Below, in pieces: positions 1 to 13,000 of a stretch of 64,000 nucleotides of DNA. The notes under the pieces are model-generated. The model did not search any database, was not told where the DNA came from, and saw only the letters and a program-made list of their open reading frames with translations. Numbering within the stretch: position 1 is the first letter of the stretch; every line of letters starts with the position of its first letter. Made by a program: the position numbers and the translations under genes. Source of the stretch: Ailanthus altissimus (taxonomy: Eukaryota; Streptophyta; Magnoliopsida; Sapindales; Simaroubaceae); the NCBI GenBank assembly GCA_946807835.1, contig OX327712.1:19176001-19240000 (forward strand). The letters are read 5' to 3'.

Positions 1-811
1 AAGAAAATCCAATCAAAAGGGTATCAGTGGTAAGATTAATCTCATTTAAAAATTAATGTTAAGATTGATTTTTTCTCAACAAATTGGTATCAGAATTGTG
101 ATTGAATTGATATTAGTGTCAAATAAGAGAGTATAGTTTAATATCTTAACAAAAAGAAATGTGAAAATTTCCGTCAGTATACGTAATTGTTAATTACACT
201 AGAATTGAAATACAAGAAATATAGTCTGATTTTAATGTTTTTTTTTTTTAAAACCTATACTTATATATACCTTTAACCAGTCTTGTATGCCAATGTATGC
301 CAAGATTTCATAGAATATATACCCCCTACCCCACCTTAAAAAAAATTACAAAAGAAAACATTAAAATAAAAAAAAAATTACGTTTTGAGAAACAATACAC
401 AGATGCCAATCCCTAATCCACCACCAACGATCACAGTGAGCCTCTCTTAAAAATAAATTATTCTATTAAAACTTGAATTTTTTCCTTCATAGCTCTTTAT
501 CGAAGATTTATATTCAGTTGATGCTAGGCACAGCTTATTTAAGAGCCATTTTACCGAGTTATTTATCCAGCAGTGGAACCATCACCCGAAAGGTGGATCC
601 AGCAATGGAATTTACTCAACCAATGTGATATAACTCTTTTATTTATCATATATAACATAAAATTAGGGTGAGGTTGAACTCATTTTTTTTTTCTTTCCTA
701 AACTCACTTTTTTTTAACATAATATCATTATTAATATTAAAAGTTGTCCTTTTTAATTACACTTTTGAGAATTCCAAAAATCGTGCTTAACAAATTCTTT
801 CTTGTCTTACC
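1..811. other. AT-rich spacer, no gene seen
   Basis: No convincing coding potential on either strand. There are long A and T runs and stop codons in all frames. A stretch near 85-94 resembles an initiator-tRNA primer site, but no LTR could be confirmed beside it, so it is not called. Confidence 0.5.
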
Positions 812-960
812 TCAAGGTGTAGCTCGAGCGATTGTTAAAATATAATGCGCCTACAGCCATTCGAGTTCAAGTACGATTTAGAGGTAAGGAGTTTGGTATT
901 TTAATTAGTGAATGAAGTTTCTTAATTCCACCCAAAAAATTTTAAAACGAAGTTTTTTCT
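812..960 (+). repeat. tRNA-derived SINE, probable
   Basis: The stretch at 819-830 (gtagctcgagcg) resembles an RNA polymerase III A box, and gagttcaagtac at 863-874 resembles a B box, about 40 bases apart as in tRNA-derived plant SINEs. The head has tRNA-like spacing and the tail runs into AT-rich sequence. No clear target duplication was found, so the ends are approximate. The alternative is a decayed tRNA pseudogene. Confidence 0.45.
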
Positions 961-1790
961 TTTTTTCTTAACCTCACATAGTAATTTTCTCGCTCTACCA
1001 TAATTTTCATTAAAATTAAACTCTAATTTTTTTCTCTCCTTTTTAATATAGTTATGTTTTCAAAACAATGGACATCCTGCGTTTTATTTTATTTTTCAAC
1101 TTTTGTTCTAGATTTACGAACGATTTGTGAAAACATATATATAAGAATATATAATTGATGGGTTGGTCGCGAGCAAAATAAAATCGGTTCGCATAGTGTT
1201 TTAGAGTGTTTTGCTCCACAATTTCAATGTCTATCTCTAGCCGACTTCTTTGTTGAAGTGTCTTTAAGATTGTGCTATAATTTTGTGTTTTCAAGGGATC
1301 CTCTTTCTAGAAAGACGGCTTTGGTTTCCCAGTTTCGCGTTTGTTTGCCCAAAAAAACGGAGGTGTGGAGTTACGGCAATTAGACATTTTGAACAAGGCG
1401 TGCCTTCTAAAAGCTCTTTGAGATGTTTATAATTTGGATACTTTCTGTTCGGTTTTCCTTAAGAGGCGATATAACTTTAGCTAAATCTTATTTTTGTTCT
1501 TGGTCAGGTTTTTAAGTCTAATCTTTTGTATTTTTATATGGGGAGTAAATAGATAATGGTGATGGATCTTTTATTAATTTTTTTGGTTTGATAATAACCC
1601 AATTTTTCCCATAAACCTTCACAACTCTATGGATCTTATATGTAAAGTGTGTGATGTTATCTACGAGGGTAAATGCGCAATCCCGCATATGAAATTGGGT
1701 ATATAAAGCTTGCATACTGTATGGAGGTCTTAATTTAGTACAAGAAATTGTGGAAAAGAGCTCCCTTCACCAGTTGGATATATGTCAAGT
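961..1790. other. Spacer upstream of the first Copia, no gene seen
   Basis: AT-rich sequence with only short open frames of fewer than 85 codons and no recognisable protein motif. It runs up to the LTR at 1791. Confidence 0.5.
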
Positions 1791-2521
1791 TATGTTGAAG
1801 CGGAAGCACACAAATAAATAATATCACTCAAATAATATATGTAGAACAAATTATTAAGGAATTAAAGAGAGATAAAATAGAAGAAGAACACACAAAATTT
1901 ATATGATTCGGTAACTTGCTTATGTCTACGGAAGATCAAGATCACTCACTTTTATTGTTGAATCACAAGACATTCATAAAGCACGCATTTTATAAGAAAT
2001 ATCACAAAAAAAACTCTCTTTTGCACTTTAGGAGTTTTTCTCACAAAAAATCACAAAGAAGGTTTAATCACAAAGATTTCTTTTTTGATCACTAAGATCT
2101 CTTGGGTTATCATAAAGATGTATTTACAAGCCAATTGAGAGCTCTTATATAGGCCTTAGGACGTCCTAGGTTTACCCTATATGTGTGGGAATTGTATTAA
2201 GAAGTCCAGAAGCAAGTGGGAGACAAAATAAGGAAGTCTCAAATTGGAAAACTATTTACCGTGCCCAGCGCCGCGACGCTTAGCTCCCATCGCCGTGGCA
2301 CTAGTGCGCTCACCTGGACTCCGCGACGCTCAAGTTTTGGTTTAGGAGCCGCAGCGTCCACTCCTAATCGCTGCGGCATTAATGCTTGGCATCGCCTTTT
2401 TCGTTTTTCAGCCTTCTTCATTTTTCAACCTTCTTTCGCGTCCGTCTTCGATCCTTGCATACCCTACACACTTGGCTTACTCTCCAAATCATATCCCGAT
2501 GATTTTCAATTAATAGTCTCA
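1791..2521 (-). repeat. 3' LTR of the first Copia
   Basis: The terminal motif tgttgaag at 1793-1800 recurs at 6324 and 16207. On the minus strand the LTR starts TGAGACTATT and ends CTTCAACA. A TATA box (minus strand) lies at 2145-2152, and a GC-rich patch rich in CGCCG and CGACGC motifs (2263-2395) lies upstream of it. Two extra bases (ta) separate the TG end from the presumed target duplication. Confidence 0.85.
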
Positions 2522-2863
2522 ATAATTCCCTCCTTGATTCAAAATCATCCACAAATAAACTCAATCTCTCATTTTCGCATCTTCGGTCATCCTCACAAAG
2601 TAGTGACTCTAGTTAAGTCCTTGCATAGGATGAACTTAACACTGTCTTACTCAACATATCAGCGGGATTTTTAGACGACACTATCTTCGTTAAACTAACT
2701 TCACCACTTTGGACAATCTCTCGATTATAATAGAGTCTCACATCTATGTGTTTCGACCTCTCGGAAAACACTTGATGCTTGCTTAGGTGTATGGCACTCT
2801 AGCTGTCATAATATACATCGGTGTTCACATCTTCACTAGACAATACCTCCGCGCATATGTCTT

Positions 2864-5800
2864 TCAACCACACAGCCACTTAATAGCCTCAACAACAGCT
2901 ATGTACTCCGCTTCTGTAGTAGATAGTGCAACCACATATTGTAGAACAAATCTCCAACATACATTATACCCAAACACTGCGAATACATAACCCGTCAATG
3001 ATCTTCTCTTATCTAGATCACCTGCATAATCTGAGTCTGCATATCCTCTTACCATTTCATTGTTGTCTTTATCCCTCTTATACATTAACCTGTGATTTGA
3101 CGTTCCCTTGAGATATCTCAGAATCCATTTTACTGCAAGCCAGTGATCTTTACCCGAATTTGCCATGTATCTACTCACCACACTTATAGCTTGTACTATA
3201 TCTGGTCTTGTGCAAACTATTTCATACATGATGTTCCCCACAATGCTTGCATATAATACATTACTCATCTACAGTCATCCTCGGATGTCGGTGACTGTGC
3301 TGTTGAAAGTCTGAAATGCATGGCTAAAGGAATAGAGACAGCCTTTGCACTGGACATAACAAAAGTTTCTAGAATTTTGAGTATATATCGTTGTTGGGAC
3401 AAGAAGATAGCATCTCTTTTTTCCCTCACAATATCCATGCCCAATAATTTTTTTGTTGTTCCCAAATCCTTCATCTTACACTCAACTGCTTCTTGAGCTT
3501 CTATATTTTTTTTATATTTTTTATATGCGATCAATATATCATCGACGTATAGAAGCAAATACATCATCCCATAACTTATGTTCTTGAAGTACACGCACTA
3601 GCTAATACTCTTCAAGTTCTATGTCATGAGTCCTAGTCTTTCCTTGGGTGGACTTGGAGGAACTCACCAGAGTACCTTGAATCTTGTAGGCTCAATCCCC
3701 GGTATCCCCTCTTTTACCTTATACACCCACTAGTACCCGACTAGCTTCTTTTAAGGTCTCTCTACCAACTTTTAGGTATTGTTCTTTCTAAGAGAATTAA
3801 TCTCTTCTTCCATGGCCTGCTGCCATTCTTTCTTGTTTTCACTCTTCATAGCCTCACCATATGTCTTAGGCTCATCATACTCAAGAGTGTAAGTAGGATT
3901 AAAAGTATAAGCAACTAAATCTGCTTGTGCATACTTGACTGGTGGGTTAATCGTTCTCTTTTACCTGTCTCTAGCTAGCTGGTACTCTTTAAGTTCTATC
4001 TCATGAGTCCTAGTCTTTCCTTGGGTGGACTTGGAGGAACTCACCAGTGTTCTTGGTTCTTCTTCAAGGATCTCCTCGTTGAAGTACTAATTTGAAGGTA
4101 TATCAGATCCATTTTCAGGCTCCACTTCAACTTCTATTGACTCGAGTGCTGAGTCTTCCTTAAGCACAAGTTCTTCTTTCTCATCTTCTTGGGAGATTTT
4201 CAGCATCATCGTCTCATCGAATGTCACGTCACGGTTTATGATACTCCTTAGTGATGTCAAGTCTTTACACCACACCTTATATCTTTTCACTCTTTTGGGA
4301 TATCCTATGAATACCCCTTTAATAGCTATAGGTTTCAACTTCCCCTCCTTAACATATACAAAGGTAAGGCAGCCAAATATTCTGAGGTGGTCATACTTAG
4401 GAGGATTGTCAGACCATTTCTCTTCTAGCATCTTGAAGTCAATTGTTGAGAAGGGACTTCTATTAATCAAGTAAGTTGCAGTCACTATAGCTTCTCCCTA
4501 AATTCCTTAAACATATTTGCATTGGTAAACATGCATTTAACCCTTTCAAGTATGGTTTTATTCATCATCTTAGCTACGTCATTCTGCTGTGATATTGATA
4601 TTACCGTTCTATACCTCGCAATCCCATGATTGACACAAAACCCATCAAACTCTCTATTACAAAACTTGAGGCCATTGTCAATTTTCAGCTGCTTCACTCT
4701 TTTGCCAATCTAAATCTCAATAAGAGCCTTCTAAGTCTTGAATACATCAAACACTTAATTCTTACTCTTCAACACATAGACCTATAGCTTCCTTGAATAA
4801 TCATCAATTAAACTGAGAAAATACCTAGCACCACCACGATTAGCTGTCTGAGCTGATCCCTAAATATCTGAGTGTATATAGTTAAGAGTCCCTTTAATCT
4901 TATGCTCGCTGGTACTAAACCTTACCCTATATACTTTCCCAAGCACACAATGCTCACAAAAATCCAAAGGCTGTAACTTATCCTCACCAAACACCTTTTG
5001 ACTAAATAACTCATTCATATTTCTCTCGCCTAGGTGTGCCAATGTAAGATACCACAACTTAATTTGCATACTCTCATCATCTACCGAGAATAATGCAGAA
5101 CCACTCACAACTTCTCCTTTAAGCACATAAACGTCTTTGCATTTTTCTCCTCTTATCATCACCATGAAACCTTTTAACATTTTCAAAACCCCTCCATCGA
5201 TCTTGATAGAACATCCATTCTAGTCTAAAGTCCCTAGTGAGATCAAGTTCCTCTTGAGGTCAGGAACATACCTAACATCTATCAACTTTCTCACTCGCCC
5301 ATCATATAACCTAAGTTTAACACTACAAATTCCCATCATCTGACATGCAACGTCATTACCCATTAACACCTTACCAATACTAATGGGCTAAAAATTCAAA
5401 AACCAAGACTTATGCGCGCACATGTGAAAAGTACAACCAAAATCAAGAACCAATTGTTCAGAATTCTTACCATAAATAGCAATGAGTGTCTCTGCACTGT
5501 CATAGCTATCATCACAGGCAAGCGCAGCATCCGTTTTCTTCTTGTCTTGTGCTTTCTTTTCAAGACAGTTCTTTATGAAGTGTCCATCTTTCTTGTAGCA
5601 ATAGCTCTTCCTAAGGGTCCTAGACTTCGACCTTGAGCCTTTTTTTCTTCCATCTCTAAATGAGAGCCTTCCTCTTATAGATAAACTTTCTGCATTGCCC
5701 TCGATCTACTTTCCTAGTAACTTTGAGTTTAATGATGCTTTCACATCACTCATCGTTAAATTCTCTCTACCATAGAGTAATATATCAACAAAGCTCTCAT

Positions 5801-6290
5801 AACTCTTGGGGAGTGAACTCAGCAGGATAATTGCTCTATCTTCATCTTCTATCTTGATGTTGATAGACTCAAGATCAAGGATGATCTTATTGAAGGCATA
5901 TATATAATCTTTCATCGGCGTCCCCTCTAACATGGACAGCTGATACAACTTCTTCTTTATATGCAATCTGTTGACCAATAATTTTTGCATATAAAGGGAG
6001 TTAAGCTTCTTTTAAATACCTATTATCGTCGTCTCACCTGTTACTTTCCTTAGTACTTTATCGCTCAATAACAAAATGATTGTGCTATAAGCTTTTTCTT
6101 GAATGTCTCTTCCTTCTGCTTTAAATTTAGATGACGCTGACATCTTTTCTTCTTCACTAGATGGAGCTGTAATCGTCTTTAATACTGAGCGTAGCCTTTG
6201 GCTCACCAACAACGCCTTTACCTTCATCTTTCATAGATTGAAGTCATTCATACTTTTGAATTTCTCTACCTCATACTTGGGTGTGGCCAT
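2864..6290 (-). pseudogene. Gag-pol remains of the first Copia
   Basis: Order from 6290 leftwards on the minus strand: gag start (ATG at 6290, broken by a stop near 6231), gag body of the UBN2 type (5706-5990), protease region where the usual DSG reads as Asp-Phe-Gly, GAG-pre-integrase (4860-5186), integrase core and tail (4087-4697), a small piece of reverse transcriptase carrying LLLYVDDILIA (3265-3594), and RNase H with the STTEAEYIA motif (2864-3268). Most of the reverse transcriptase fingers and palm are missing, replaced by a duplicated linker. The protein is inactive; the family assignment to Ty1/Copia is secure from domain order (integrase before RT). Confidence 0.85.
3599..4049 (-). 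repeat. Duplicated ~75-bp linker segment inside Copia pol
   Basis: A segment of about 75 bp at 3599-3673 is nearly repeated at 3971-4049. Both contain the core tccttgggtggacttggagg and lie about 372 bp apart in direct orientation. In the sense reading the true integrase-RT linker is the right copy. The left copy sits where the central reverse transcriptase should be, so it marks the deletion junction. Confidence 0.8.
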
Positions 6291-6308
6291 GTCTGCTTAA
6301 AAAATTAA

Positions 6309-6320
6309 GCTCTGATACCA
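6309..6320 (-). other. Primer binding site (initiator tRNA-Met)
   Basis: The minus strand reads TGGTATCAGAGC, the complement of the 3' end of plant initiator tRNA-Met. It lies 3 bases inside the end of the 5' LTR, the usual Copia position. Confidence 0.85.
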
Positions 6321-6323
6321 GTT

Positions 6324-7042
6324 TGTTGAAGCGAAAGCACACAAACAAATAAAATCACACAAGTAAATAATGCAAAACAAATTATTAAAGAACTAGAGAG
6401 AGAAAGGGTAGAAGAAGAATACACAAAATTTACGTGGTTCGATAACTTGTCTATGTCCACTGTGGATCAGGATCACTCACTCTTATTATTGAATTACAAA
6501 GTACTCACAAAGCACGCCTTTTACAAGAAATATCACAAAGAAAACTCTCTCTCTTGCACTCTAGAGATTTTTTCTCGCAAATAACTACAAAGAATGTTTA
6601 ATCACAAAGATTTCTTGCTTGATCACTAAGATCTCTTGAGTTATCACAAAGATATGTTTACAAGCCAATTGAAAGCCTTTATATAGGTTTTAGGATGTTC
6701 TAGGTTTACCTTATACGTATAGGAGACGTATTAGGGAGTGTTAAAGCAAGTGAGAGATGAAATAAGGAAGTCTCAATCGGGAAACTATTTCCCGCGGTTA
6801 ACACCCATCGCCACGATGCTAATGTGCCCACCTGGGTGCCGCAACACTGATCATTGGTGCCATGGTGCTCACATTCTAGTTTGGGCGTCGCGACATTCAC
6901 TCCTGGTCGCCACGATGCTTACGCCTGGCACCGCCTTCTTCGTTTTTTTGCCTCCTTTCTCGTCCATCTTTAATCCTTACATACCTTACGTATTTGACTT
7001 GTTCTCTAAATTATATTTCATAATTTTCAGTCAATAATCTCA
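6324..7042 (-). repeat. 5' LTR of the first Copia
   Basis: Matches the LTR at 1791-2521 along its length, including the TATA box (6678-6686, minus strand) and the upstream GC-rich patch (about 6793-6935). It ends in ctca at 7042, followed by caagc. Confidence 0.85.
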
Positions 7043-7270
7043 CAAGCTACATTTTATTAAATTATATTTCTTCTTTTTTCTTTTTAACAACTTGATTTTC
7101 AGCTGAATCTAATCTTGGATGGATTTAATTTGCGTTGGGAGAAGCTCTAATTAAGCTAAAATGTAATTTGTGCCAGCTATAATGTATGAGTAATATTAGA
7201 TTTACAAAATCAGAATACAAACTTTATTTTTAATATGTCACTTATTAATAAATATCCACAAAGCTGTTGA
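7043..7270. other. Spacer with part of a MITE-like repeat
   Basis: About 7170-7266 resembles the inner part of the MITE-like element at 33062 (shared run around atacaaactttatt and tgtcac). No gene is seen. Confidence 0.35.
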
Positions 7271-7345
7271 CACTACAACAAAATAAAATTTGTAACGACA
7301 CTTGTGACGGCTCCTCTCAGTCGAGTTAGCTATGGTTCCCTCTTA
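7271..7345. mobile_element. CACTA-like transposon end (left)
   Basis: The end starts CACTACAACAAAA, the signature of plant CACTA elements, and is followed by subterminal cgacacttgtgacgg. It points right and could pair with the oppositely pointing end at 17773. The three flanking bases are tga here and taa there, so pairing is not proven. Confidence 0.4.
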
Positions 7346-7639
7346 GAATATTGTAGATAATCTTTTGTTTCTTATCATTATGCCCTTTCTTTCGATATAA
7401 ATTAATCTTTGAGTATGTAAGGAGCTGGCTAATACACTTGTGTGTGGTGTTATGCAATTTTTATTTTTTAAAACATTGGCTTTACTATTCTTGAACTTGT
7501 ATTTCATTGAATTGTCAGCTAAGTGGCTAACCTGCCTTTCAAACTGTATGTGACTCTTTCTATTAATCTTTTGTTGCTTTCATTTAGTTTTAAAAATAGT
7601 GATTCAATAATTTTGTATGGGTAAAAATTATAAAGAATA

Positions 7640-8480
7640 TCAAAGAGAGAGTCATGTTGAAGTCAAGGATGCATGAGAAATGAGCAAAATAGGACTTGAA
7701 AACATGGAAAGACGAAAAAAATTAAAGACTGCACATCAAGTCGTATCGCCCTAGCACCCGGAATGCAGCATTGAGGTGCTGGGCCCACACCTCAGCGATG
7801 GCTAGCCAATGCCATAGCGTTGTCATAGAATCGCGCTGGCGCTATAACTTTCAATTTCGGGAATATTTATTTTTATCTCAAATTGACTTCTTTGAGGGAG
7901 TTCTAGACTCAAAAACACATGGACTCTTATTCCAACTAAGTTTAGAAATTTTAGAAATGTTTTAACTACTATATATACATGTGTATACCCTTTATAAAAA
8001 ATTAAGCATTACTAAAGAGACTTTAAGAGAGTATAAAAATTAGGTAGACACTAAGTGTTGTGTTTATTAAGTTGGAACTGTTGTTTGGACGAAAATTATT
8101 CTGTGTGAACAAAGAGAGACCATTCTGTAGATCTTTTGAGAGTTTTTCTTCTTGTTTTCATTGTAAAATCTCTTAAAATTTAATAAGAGAGGTTGTGATC
8201 CTTTGATCCACTATGGATATAGCAATTGATCGATCCAAGTAAATTGGCTGTGTACTTTTGATTTGCTTTGATTTTCTTGGTATTTTTGCTGGATAGTTCT
8301 TATTTCTATTGCACAAAGGGAATTAGGGTTAAAGTTGAACTCAATTTAGAGTTCTTCCCTTGACATAATACCTAAGACAAAGAGCAACTCCCTTCAATAG
8401 TTGTCAATCATGAATTAAACGAACACGTGCTTTTAATTAATTCTGATGTGATATCAAAATTTATGTGATGCTCAAATTGG
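7640..8480 (+). repeat. LTR-like repeat, probably solo
   Basis: Shares landmarks, in the same order, with the LTR at 54112-54897: a GC-rich patch (7745-7845 here), then tggactcttat, then a TATA box (about 7968-7976), then a tail with gatccactatgg. No coding region follows on the plus strand. The ends are approximate because no target duplication was found. Confidence 0.45.
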
Positions 8481-9451
8481 TTATATGCAGGGTTTTGATC
8501 ACAATTCCAACTCTTATTCCAAAATATTTACAAGGATGAAATCAAAATAATCATTGTTGCATAATATTAGTGCTTATGTAGACTACCTTTTCCACGTTAG
8601 TAAGTTGTTATATCTTTTTTGTGTTAATTAATGATTGTGCTAGTAATACCATTTTATCTCCTACTCTTACAATGGCTGATGTTTCTTTTGTTCTTAGTTG
8701 AGTTATTTTCCAGTGGCTTCTGACTTGTTTTCATGTATCAAGTTATTTTGGCTTACAGTTGTTGGAATCTTATTGTATGATTATTAATTGGTTGTCACAC
8801 ATTAAATAGTTGACAATATGAGATACTAGCTCACTCAACAATCTTCTTGTGAATTAAATATTTATTGGTGAAGGCCCTAATATCAGCCCCTTTTGTTTGA
8901 CAATGAGTATATTCATATTCTAACTACCAGGATTTGGCTTTGCTATAACTTATTGGAGGCCTTAAGCTTATAAGGATACTACGTAGGATCTAAATGTCAA
9001 GCTCAAAAGATCAACCTATTAAGTAAAGTGATCATCTTACTTATAAATCTAAATATCAACCCTTTTATAACTAATATAGAATACCAACTCACTCAACATA
9101 ATTACTTGACAAGTATATAGCAAATACTTGGGCCCAAAAAGCGTCAACTTCGATACTAGTGCTTATTTATAAAATATTATAAATAAATATAAAATATTAA
9201 ACATAATCTCTTTTTGATCTAAATACAATAGCAATTAATCTATTTGTTTACTAATATCATATCAATCTTTATTGCCATGCTAAATGTATTTGTGGGATCA
9301 AATAAAGATGATCTAAATATGCTTTAAAATAACTAAATAGCATTTAGATCAAATGTGAAATTAAAAATAAATTTTGACATATCTCTTACCAATAAAGCTT
9401 CCCACAATTCGATGATAAAATTTAAATACTTCTAAACCTTTACAATCTCTC
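8481..9451. other. Repeat-rich spacer, no gene seen
   Basis: AT-rich, with the motif actcactcaac recurring near 8830 and 9090. No open frame above 60 codons and no recognisable element ends. Confidence 0.4.
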
Positions 9452-9739
9452 TGTGACGGTGTTTTGAAATTAAATTGAGAATGATGGATTTAGGAACCTA
9501 ACCAAGGGCTCTAGTTATAGGTGTTTACCTAGCACTTATGCCACCCTATGTTCTTGATCATGGGAGGTTACTTGCTGAAATAGGTAGCTGTTTGGATCAT
9601 GGTAGTTATTCTTGATCATGGGTGGTTAATTCCCATAATCCCATGTCCCAAAATGGTAGAACCATGGGTAGTTAAATTCTGTGTTCCTAAAATAGTGAAA
9701 TCACAGACCACCTTCTATATGGGTTGAATAATTGTAACA
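9452..9739 (-). repeat. Short 3' LTR of the truncated Copia
   Basis: A ~288-bp block starting tgtgacgg and ending attgtaaca, directly abutting the polypurine tract, as expected for a 3' LTR. It carries internal copies of ttcttgatcatggg. The left boundary is less certain than the right. Confidence 0.55.
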
Positions 9740-10019
9740 TTCTCCCATTTAGTCCACGTATTCTATTATTTACTATAGTAAGAAACATAATACATGAATC
9801 ATAGTGAAAGATTGTCTAAAGACAAGTATTATATATTCTTTGTATCACAATGCATTACTTCTCTTAACATTAACCTATTTCACTTAATGAATAAACTATG
9901 TGTTTATTCTAAGTTCAAACATTAATGATATTTCTCAAATTAACAAATATGTACACAATTAAGAATCACATATGAGAAAATATCATAGTAAAAGTAGCAG
10001 TCAAAATCTTTTTTGCTCT

Positions 10020-13000
10020 CCTCTAAGATATAGCTTTACTGGCTAATATAAAGATATATCCAGATGTTGATTTACGTAAATCAATACAAGTAGCACAGTC
10101 TGAATCTAAGTAGCCAATTACTTTTAGATTATCAATCCGTCTATACATAAGCAAGTAATTTTTAGTTCATTGAAGGTACTTCATCACCTTCTTTATAGCT
10201 CTCTAGTGGTCTATACTTAGATTATTTTGATATCTTCTTAACATTCCTATAGCAAATATAATGCTAGGTCTTGTATAGACTTGAGCATACATCAGGCTTT
10301 CAATAGTAGAAGCATATGAAATATTGATTATTTGTTCTCTTTCAAGATCATTTTCAGGCAATGGTTTAAGCTGAACCTATTATCCTTCACAATGTAAGCT
10401 ATACTTGATGAATAATCTTTCATCCGAAATCTCTTTAAATTTTTATTAATATAGGTTTCTTAAGACAGACACAAAATCTCTTGAAATATGTCTCTATACT
10501 AATGACATAGGATATATCACTCATATCCTTCATGTTAAAGATTTCAGAGAAAAATTATTTCACCTCATGTAACAAACTTTATCATTGATTGCAAGTAAAA
10601 TGTCATTCACATATAGAATAAGAAAACAAATCTTACTTCCACTAACCGTTTAGTATACAAATTGATCTATGATGTTCTTTACAAATCTAAATGGAGATAA
10701 CCTCATGAAATTTCAAATACCACTAGCGAGAGGCTTGTTTCAATCCATATATAGACTTTTTGAGCTTGCACACTAATGCTCACCATTACTAGATGGAAAT
10801 CCTTTCGATTGTTTCATATAAACCTCTTCCTCTAGATCTTAATTTAGAAAATTTATTTTTACGTTCATTTATTGTAGCTCTAAGTCAAAATAATCACCTA
10901 ATGCCATAATAATTCAAAAAGAATATTTCTTGAAAATAGGAGAAAAGGTCTCTTTATAGTCAATTCCCCTCTTTTGAATGAATATTTTAGTAATGAGTCA
11001 TGTTTTATATCTCTCAATGATACCCCAAAAAGTCTTTCTTAGTTTTAAAGACCCATTTACATCCAATGGCTTTTACACCATCAGGCAACTCAATAAAATC
11101 CCAGACTCTATTAGATACCATAGAATTCATCTCATCTTTCATAGCATCATGCCATAAATTTGATTCTTTACAACTCATGGCTTGTGAAAATATTTCATGA
11201 TTATTTATGGCTCCAATATTAAAGTCAGACTCTTGTAGATACATAATGTAATCACTAGAAATTGCTGATCTCCTTACTCTAGTAAATCTTATTAATATTA
11301 TGCAAACATCCACCTGAAAAGGCTTGTTATTCAACTAGATGTTTAATCATCTCTGGTAATTGCTAAACAACTTGATCTATTGGATTATTATTAATAGTTT
11401 TTGGATCTTAAATGATTGATTGCACAGCACCTGTTTAAATTTTATAGGTGTTGTGAATAACAATTAATACTATTTAAAGTGAAATGTTAAGAATCTATAA
11501 AATCATTCTAAAAAATGATGTTCTGAAATTAATCGTTTCTACTGATCAAGTCATTTTCAAGAAATTTTACATGTTTTGATTCCACAATCCTAATACTGTG
11601 AAATGGACAATAGAATCTATAACCTTTAGATCTTTCGATATATCCAATGAAATACCCATTAATAGTCCTAAGGTCTAGTTTCTTCTCTTATGGGTTATAA
11701 ACTTTTACTTCAGAAGGGTATCCCTAAATGCATATATGTGACAAACTCATTTTTTAATCTTTTCATAATTCAAATGGTGTCTTTGAGACAACCTTGATTG
11801 GAACTCAGTTCAATATATACACAGTCATTTTAAGAGCTTTAATTTGTAAGGATTTTGAAAGTCTGGAGCTACTAAGCATGCTCTGTACCATGTCCAATAA
11901 TGTTCAATTTCTTCTTACTACACTATTTGGATATGAGGAACCAGATATTATGTATTGGGAGACTATCCTATGCTCTTGAAGAAACTTCACAAATAGATCA
12001 GGTACTTATTCATCCTCAGTGTATCTACCATAGTATTCCCTCACCTCTATCTGTTCTCACAATCTTAATTTATTTTTCGTATTATTTCTTTACTTCATCC
12101 TTAAATACCTTAAAGGCATCTAATACTTTATTCGTATTATTAAGCAAGTAGAGATATATGTATCATGAGTAATTATATATGAAAGAGATGAAGTATTTCT
12201 GACTATATAAGTCCATGTCTAGACTACAAATATCTAAATGTATTATCTTTAATATGTCAGTGCTCTTTTTGGCACCTTTCTTGGACTTGTTGGTATGTTT
12301 TCCCTTAATGTAATCTATACAAGTCTTAAAATTAGTAAAATTCAGAGTATTAAGTACTCCATCATTTATTAATCTCTTAATCCTTTCAACGGAGATATGT
12401 CCTAATCTATAGTGCTGCCATAATATAGATGAATCTTCATTTATAACACACCTTTTAGTACCAATATGAATAAGTATAGCATTATGAGAAATATTATTTT
12501 ATAAATTAATATAGAAAAGACCATCAGATAATATACCATTCCCAACAAAATCAAATTGATAAAATAAACTAAATGATGTTTCCAAAAAGTTAAAAGAATA
12601 TCCTAAAGGTAAAAGTCTTGAAACTGAAATTAAATTTCTAGAAAAACTATGAATATAAAAAAAAATTTCAAGTACAAAATAAAACCACTAGATATAACTA
12701 AACTACATATTCCAATAGCCTCTATAGGTGAACGCATCTTATTTCTAAAATAAATGCATTGTTTACTTCTCATTGACTTCTTTAGGTTTTGCATACCCTA
12801 CAAAAAATTTAAAATATGAATTGTAGAACAAGAATCAATTCATCATGTGTTATAAATAACATCAATCATATTAGATTTATAACAAATAAATGAGATTAAA
12901 TTACCTTTTTTCTCAAGCCAACTCTAAAACTTTGGGCAATTATTCTTCATGTGCTACTCCTTTTTATAGAAGAAGCACTTGAATTCCTTATTAATGCCAA

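Larger units (their letters stand above)
1791..7042 (-). mobile_element. Copia LTR retrotransposon, degenerate, minus strand
   Basis: Two similar LTRs (about 1791-2521 and 6324-7042) lie in direct orientation around gag and pol remains read on the minus strand. A primer binding site complementary to initiator tRNA-Met is at 6309-6320, next to the right LTR. A purine tract (GGAGGGAA on the minus strand) lies just inside the left LTR. The flanks show an imperfect 5-bp duplication: caagt at 1786-1790 and caagc at 7043-7047. Many stops, frameshifts and an internal reverse transcriptase deletion make it non-autonomous. Its LTR is also present as a solo copy at 16206-16929, so the family has several members here. 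Confidence 0.9.

Noticed and set aside
85..94. Primer-binding-site-like tggtatcaga near the window start
   Set aside because: No LTR end could be confirmed beside it and no gag or pol follows on the plus strand, so it may be chance.
2216..2674. 152-codon plus-strand open frame
   Set aside because: Lies mostly within the GC-rich patch and end of a minus-strand LTR; GC-rich sequence simply lacks stops. Not a gene.
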